From: Seohaeicola_A nanhaiensis
GTDB taxonomy: Bacteria > Pseudomonadota > Alphaproteobacteria > Rhodobacterales > Rhodobacteraceae
NCBI RefSeq assembly: GCF_042654245.1
Contig: NZ_JBHSGI010000015.1
Location: 1-62,164, forward strand
Length of the DNA stretch: 62,164 nucleotides
Direction: 5' to 3'
Shown one piece after another: positions 59,485-62,164 of this stretch (the first letter of the stretch is position 1; every line of letters starts with the position of its first letter). Position numbers and translations under genes: made by a program. The notes under the pieces are model-generated. The model searched no databases. It saw only the letters and a program-made list of their open reading frames with translations, and was not told the DNA's origin.

Positions 59485-59847
59485 TCAGGCAAACGGTCGT
59501 GCGTGCGGCAAAAATTCTGCGGTCAAACCTCAGCCGCGGTGCCAATTATCCACAGGAAATTCCTGTCAAGCGGGCGAATTGTAAATCGCTTGCGCGCTGT
59601 GGTCAGCGCGGTGGCAACGACCCACCCTGGCCCCGCCATGTCTGGCGCGCTGGTGAAATCCACTGAAATACAGGTTGTTAAGATCCCATGCGCCAATCGC
59701 TATATATGGTGAGTGAGGCAATATCTTGTGCTAAAGGGACGGTTCTTTTGAGGCATGTAGTAGAGCTGGTTAACAGTTCGCAACTGGATCGACTGCTTAA
59801 GCTTTGGTTAACGTAACAGCGGTGGGACTTTCAAAAGGGAATAGTCG
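59485..59847. other. Gap before the 59848 gene with a CtrA-type box near its end
   Basis: The 363 bases after motB hold no convincing gene. A weak hairpin (TTGCC ... GGCAA, about 59473-59491) overlaps the motB stop. The only clear signal is the TTAA-N7-TTAA box at 59797-59811. Confidence 0.5.
59797..59811. promoter_or_regulatory. CtrA-type box (TTAA-N7-TTAA) upstream of the 59848 gene
   Basis: TTAA at 59797-59800, seven bases, TTAA at 59808-59811. The full consensus stands 36 bases before the start of the unrecognised gene at 59848. Only this site and the one before fliC match both halves. Confidence 0.6.
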
Positions 59848-60624
59848 ATGCGCACGGGTGTCCTCGAGCAGATTTGGCAGGGTGTGATCCGTGCCACGGC
59901 TCCGGGGGAGGGCAAGCGGGTTCGACGGATCATCCAGGCGATGATCCCGGCGCAAACGGTGTTCTTGTCAGGGGCCGTAGGCAGCGACCGGGCGCATGTT
60001 TTCCACGACGAGATGGAGGTCATGCCGGAACTGGGGCTGGGAGATGTGATCGTCGAGGAGCTTTCGGTCGACGTGCCCTATGGATCGCTCGTGGTGATCT
60101 GCGACGAGGATTGTCTCGCGTCGCCGGTCGACCTGGAAATTGCCTCGTTCGATGTCGGAATCGTGGTTGCAAAGACATTGCTGGGTGTTCTGCGGCTGGG
60201 CGCTTTCCCGATCGAGCGGGAGAACGAGGCCCTGTATGTGATGGCCTGTGCCTACGAACGCATGGCGCGATCTGCCGGCCTGCAGCAGCTGGGGCTGATC
60301 CCGTCGGAATTTTCCAAGGGGCTGACGTCGACCCTGGGGGCCTATTGGTCGGGCGCGATGCGGGCGCATACGGACCGCAGCGGGCTGTTCCTGAACGGGC
60401 AGACCCTGTCCGGACCCGAGGTGCGCGCCTATCTTCAGGCACTTGATCCGGCATTCGCCGCACCAGCAGCGGAACTTCTGCCGAGCGATCTTTTGGTATT
60501 TTCGGGCGGACGGCACGCTCTGTCTGACTGGCTGGAGATGCTGAGGGGCGCGGTCAACGCGGTTCTGGTCGAGCGGAAGGTTGGCATGAACTGGGAAGTA
60601 TTGCGACAGTCCAGGGGAATTTAA
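59848..60624 (+). CDS. Unrecognised flagellar-locus protein under a CtrA-type box
   Basis: I do not recognise this 258 aa protein. It has no signal peptide or membrane helix and is mixed alpha/beta, with M-I-P-A-Q-T-V-F-L-S-G-A-V-G-S-D-R near residue 32 and V-P-Y-G-S-L-V-V-I-C-D-E-D. The end has L-S-D-W-L-E-M-L-R-G-A-V-N. It lies between motB and the sigma-factor gene. The clean CtrA-type box 36 bases before the ATG suggests a regulated flagellar or cell-cycle role. Confidence 0.5.
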   Translation: MRTGVLEQIWQGVIRATAPGEGKRVRRIIQAMIPAQTVFLSGAVGSDRAHVFHDEMEVMPELGLGDVIVEELSVDVPYGSLVVICDEDCLASPVDLEIASFDVGIVVAKTLLGVLRLGAFPIERENEALYVMACAYERMARSAGLQQLGLIPSEFSKGLTSTLGAYWSGAMRAHTDRSGLFLNGQTLSGPEVRAYLQALDPAFAAPAAELLPSDLLVFSGGRHALSDWLEMLRGAVNAVLVERKVGMNWEVLRQSRGI

Positions 60625-60635
60625 CCATTCCGAAA
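60621..60635. promoter_or_regulatory. CtrA-like box variant upstream of the sigma-factor gene
   Basis: TTAA at 60621-60624, seven bases, GAAA at 60632-60635. The first half also reads TTAACCAT, a known CtrA-related octamer. It overlaps the stop codon of the preceding gene and stands about 75 bases before the sigma-factor start. Confidence 0.4.
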
Positions 60636-60710
60636 CCCCAATGTTCTTTCGCGAATGTATGGACTGTGCTTATATGTCCATGACACCAAATACTTGTCGG
60701 ACACTTTCAC

Positions 60711-61445
60711 ATGATGTTTATCACGCGGCGGGCGGCGATGAACGAGCCTATGCTGACAGTGACCGAAGAGCGCGATGCTATCCGGGACTGGCAACAGAAG
60801 GGTGACAGATCCGCGCTCGAGCTGCTTTTGCGGTCCCACGCGCGGCAGGTGTTCGCACAGGCCGCGCGCTGGACCGATAATCCCGTTCATATCGAGGATT
60901 TGGTCGCGGAGGGAATGATCGGTTTGATGCGGGCGGCAGACAGTTTCGACCTAAACCAGGATGTCAGGTTTTCGACCTATGCCGGCTGGTGGGTGCTGAA
61001 CGGGGTCGCGGCGGCGCTTGTCCGCATCAAAAGCGTGATCGACATCCCGGTGCGCACCTTCCTGGACGCGAATGGCGGCCGGTTGGGCCAGGAAGACGGC
61101 GAAATGGCCCGTCTGGCGATGTATGGCACCGTCGATCTGGGCGAGGGGGGCGATCTGGCAGGCAATCTGACAGCGTCGGCGATGACTCCGGAGGAGGTGG
61201 TCGCGCTGCGCTCGAGCGAGAACGAACAGCGTCGGCTGGTGTCCGCAGCGCTGTCGAAGCTGGACCGGGAGGATGCCGAAATCATCCAACGGTTGAGCCT
61301 GGATGACCCTCCTGCCGATGTGGAGATGCTGGCGCAGGATTTCGGCGTGTCGCGCGACCGGATTCGCCAGCTGGAAAAGCGCGCGCTGCTGCGGCTGCGC
61401 CGGAAACTGATCGAAGCGGGATTTCAGATGGAAGCTTTGACCTAA
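60711..61445 (+). CDS. RpoH-like alternative sigma factor
   Basis: The 244 aa protein is a sigma-70-family factor. Region 2 has H-I-E-D-L-V-A-E-G-M-I-G-L-M-R-A-A-D-S-F-D and R-F-S-T-Y-A-G-W-W-V. Region 4 has F-G-V-S-R-D-R-I-R-Q-L-E-K-R-A-L-L-R-L-R. The overall layout is closer to RpoH (sigma-32) than to the flagellar FliA (sigma-28), but the RpoH box is not seen. As no FliA gene lies in the window, this may be the flagellar sigma factor of the plasmid. The start could be the ATG at 60711 or that at 60738. Confidence 0.8.
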   Translation: MMFITRRAAMNEPMLTVTEERDAIRDWQQKGDRSALELLLRSHARQVFAQAARWTDNPVHIEDLVAEGMIGLMRAADSFDLNQDVRFSTYAGWWVLNGVAAALVRIKSVIDIPVRTFLDANGGRLGQEDGEMARLAMYGTVDLGEGGDLAGNLTASAMTPEEVVALRSSENEQRRLVSAALSKLDREDAEIIQRLSLDDPPADVEMLAQDFGVSRDRIRQLEKRALLRLRRKLIEAGFQMEALT

Positions 61446-61454
61446 GGAAAGCGC

Positions 61455-62141
61455 ATGAACGGATTTATCTTTGCCGAACCGATGAGCGCGGTGCGCGCCA
61501 CCGCGCCGGCCGGTGACCAGGCGCGCCCGACCTCGGGTCCACAAGGGATTTTTGCGCAGCTGCTCGCTTCCGCGGACAGGGCCGCGCCGGCGCCGAAGAC
61601 TGTCGAGCGGCCTGTGGCCCGTGAGGTCAACCTTCCTCAGGATGCGGCCGGGCGCCGACGGACGCTGGACCGGCTGGGCGACACTTTGGACGAGGTTCTG
61701 GACTGGGCGCGGGAGATGGCGGCGATCTATGGCGTCTCGGTGCCTGTGCCGGCCCAGACGGCCGCGTTGCCTCAGGCTGCCGCTGGAGTGCTCGGCGCTC
61801 ACGCCGTCACGCTGTCGGGCGCGGCGGTCAATGATCCGAAGCTAGGGGCCGGCATGTCGCGGCCGCTCACGCCTGATGCTGTCTCGGCAACTGAGGTGCA
61901 GCCGTCAGGTGGCGTCTCGTTTGCCGCTTTGATTGCGGACCGGCTGGGCGTGGTGCTGCAAAGGTTCGACCGCGCGAACGGAACGGATACGGTTCAGGTG
62001 CTGGAGCAAAATGCTGCTGCGCTGCCAGCGCTGACCCTGCTGACCGGCCAGCCTGCAGAGTCGGCAGAGGCGTTCATCGGCGTGGTGCGCGGCCTGCTAA
62101 AGCGCCCGACCTTTAACCTGAGACATATCCGGCAGCCTTGA
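61455..62141 (+). CDS. Unrecognised protein downstream of the sigma factor
   Basis: I do not recognise this 228 aa protein. It has no membrane helix, is rich in Ala/Pro/Val and has F-A-Q-L-L-A near residue 33, as FliK N-termini often do. A helical region with L-D-R-L-G-D-T-L-D-E-V-L-D-W follows. It starts 9 bases after the sigma-factor stop, with AGGAAAG before its ATG, so the two form an operon. If the window is circular, fliK lies 27 bases downstream. A separate hook-length or export-related role is a guess. Confidence 0.45.
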   Translation: MNGFIFAEPMSAVRATAPAGDQARPTSGPQGIFAQLLASADRAAPAPKTVERPVAREVNLPQDAAGRRRTLDRLGDTLDEVLDWAREMAAIYGVSVPVPAQTAALPQAAAGVLGAHAVTLSGAAVNDPKLGAGMSRPLTPDAVSATEVQPSGGVSFAALIADRLGVVLQRFDRANGTDTVQVLEQNAAALPALTLLTGQPAESAEAFIGVVRGLLKRPTFNLRHIRQP

Positions 62142-62164
62142 AGTAGTTCCAGCATTCGTCTGGC

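Noticed and set aside
60711..61445. Calling the sigma factor fliA
   Set aside because: Its regions 2 and 4 look closer to RpoH, so the symbol fliA would overstate what the sequence shows.
61455..62164. The 61455 gene and fliK as one gene broken by a frameshift across the window ends
   Set aside because: In the fliK frame a TAG lies at 62144-62146, after the end of the 61455 frame, so the two open frames do not overlap and one slip cannot join them. Separate genes are simpler.
1..62164. tRNA, rRNA genes and CRISPR arrays
   Set aside because: I saw no cloverleaf-like sequence, no ribosomal RNA motif and no regularly spaced direct repeats.
1..62164. Sigma-54 promoters (TGGCAC-N5-TTGC) before flagellar operons
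   Set aside because: TGGCAC occurrences I found were inside genes and lacked the second half at the right distance; none stood in an intergenic region.

Overview
The window is the core of a plasmid (or chromid) from an alphaproteobacterium, very probably Rhodobacterales (Roseobacter group or a close relative). Three things point there. It carries a complete repABC replication and partition module with a candidate counter-transcribed RNA. Its flagellar genes have the alphaproteobacterial flavour: FlaF and FlbT, a rod-binding FlgJ without a muramidase domain next to a separate SltF-type transglycosylase, a MotE-like protein, MucR regulators and a CtrA-like DNA-binding protein. The DNA is GC-rich throughout. 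The 62 kb length, and flagellar genes running to both ends, would fit a whole circular plasmid opened next to fliK, but this cannot be proved from the sequence.

Layout. 1-16.9 kb: hook, rod, ring and filament genes (fliK, flgD, a FliL-like gene, flgH-flgA-flgG-flgF on the minus strand, a large periplasmic repeat protein, flgE-flgK-flgL, a CtrA-like regulator, flgI-flgJ-flgN, flagellin, flaF-flbT, a DUF1217 gene). 17.2-21.5 kb: a phosphorelay made of a CheY-like receiver, a membrane histidine kinase, a receiver fused to a degenerate GGDEF domain, and an Hpt protein. 21.7-26 kb: non-flagellar cargo (MFS transporter, ScpB, a DUF1403 protein, a GntR/FCD regulator). 26.1-31.7 kb: the plasmid maintenance block (repA, repB, candidate ctRNA, repC, parDE toxin-antitoxin, tyrosine recombinase with a dif-like inverted repeat at its start). 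32-35.4 kb: a second receiver/degenerate-GGDEF protein and a second membrane histidine kinase. 35.8-59.5 kb: the export apparatus, basal body, switch and stator (fliI; flgB-flgC-fliE-fliQ-sltF-flhA-fliR-flhB; motE-DUF6468-fliM-fliL on the minus strand; fliF-fliH-fliN-fliP-fliG; fliJ-like and motA on the minus strand; motB), with a flagellin-modification candidate pair (GT2-FkbM fusion and a TPR glycosyltransferase resembling FlmG), a winged-helix regulator and two MucR-family genes. 59.8-62.1 kb: an unrecognised gene, a sigma factor of RpoH type and another unrecognised gene.

How it fits together. Nearly every structural flagellar part is here, with one flagellin gene. I saw no FliO, FliD, FliS, FlhF/FlhG, chemotaxis genes, FliA-type sigma factor or FlgM. 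Control seems local. Two full TTAA-N7-TTAA boxes and three TTAA-N7-GAAA variants precede fliC, flgE, fliF, the orphan gene at 59848 and the sigma-factor gene. A CtrA-like winged-helix protein with a degenerate receiver is encoded alongside. A second motif (ATCAT-R-GATTAA type) forms inverted repeats in two divergent flagellar promoters. The plasmid maintenance block sits inside the flagellar region, so the organelle and its vehicle form one unit.
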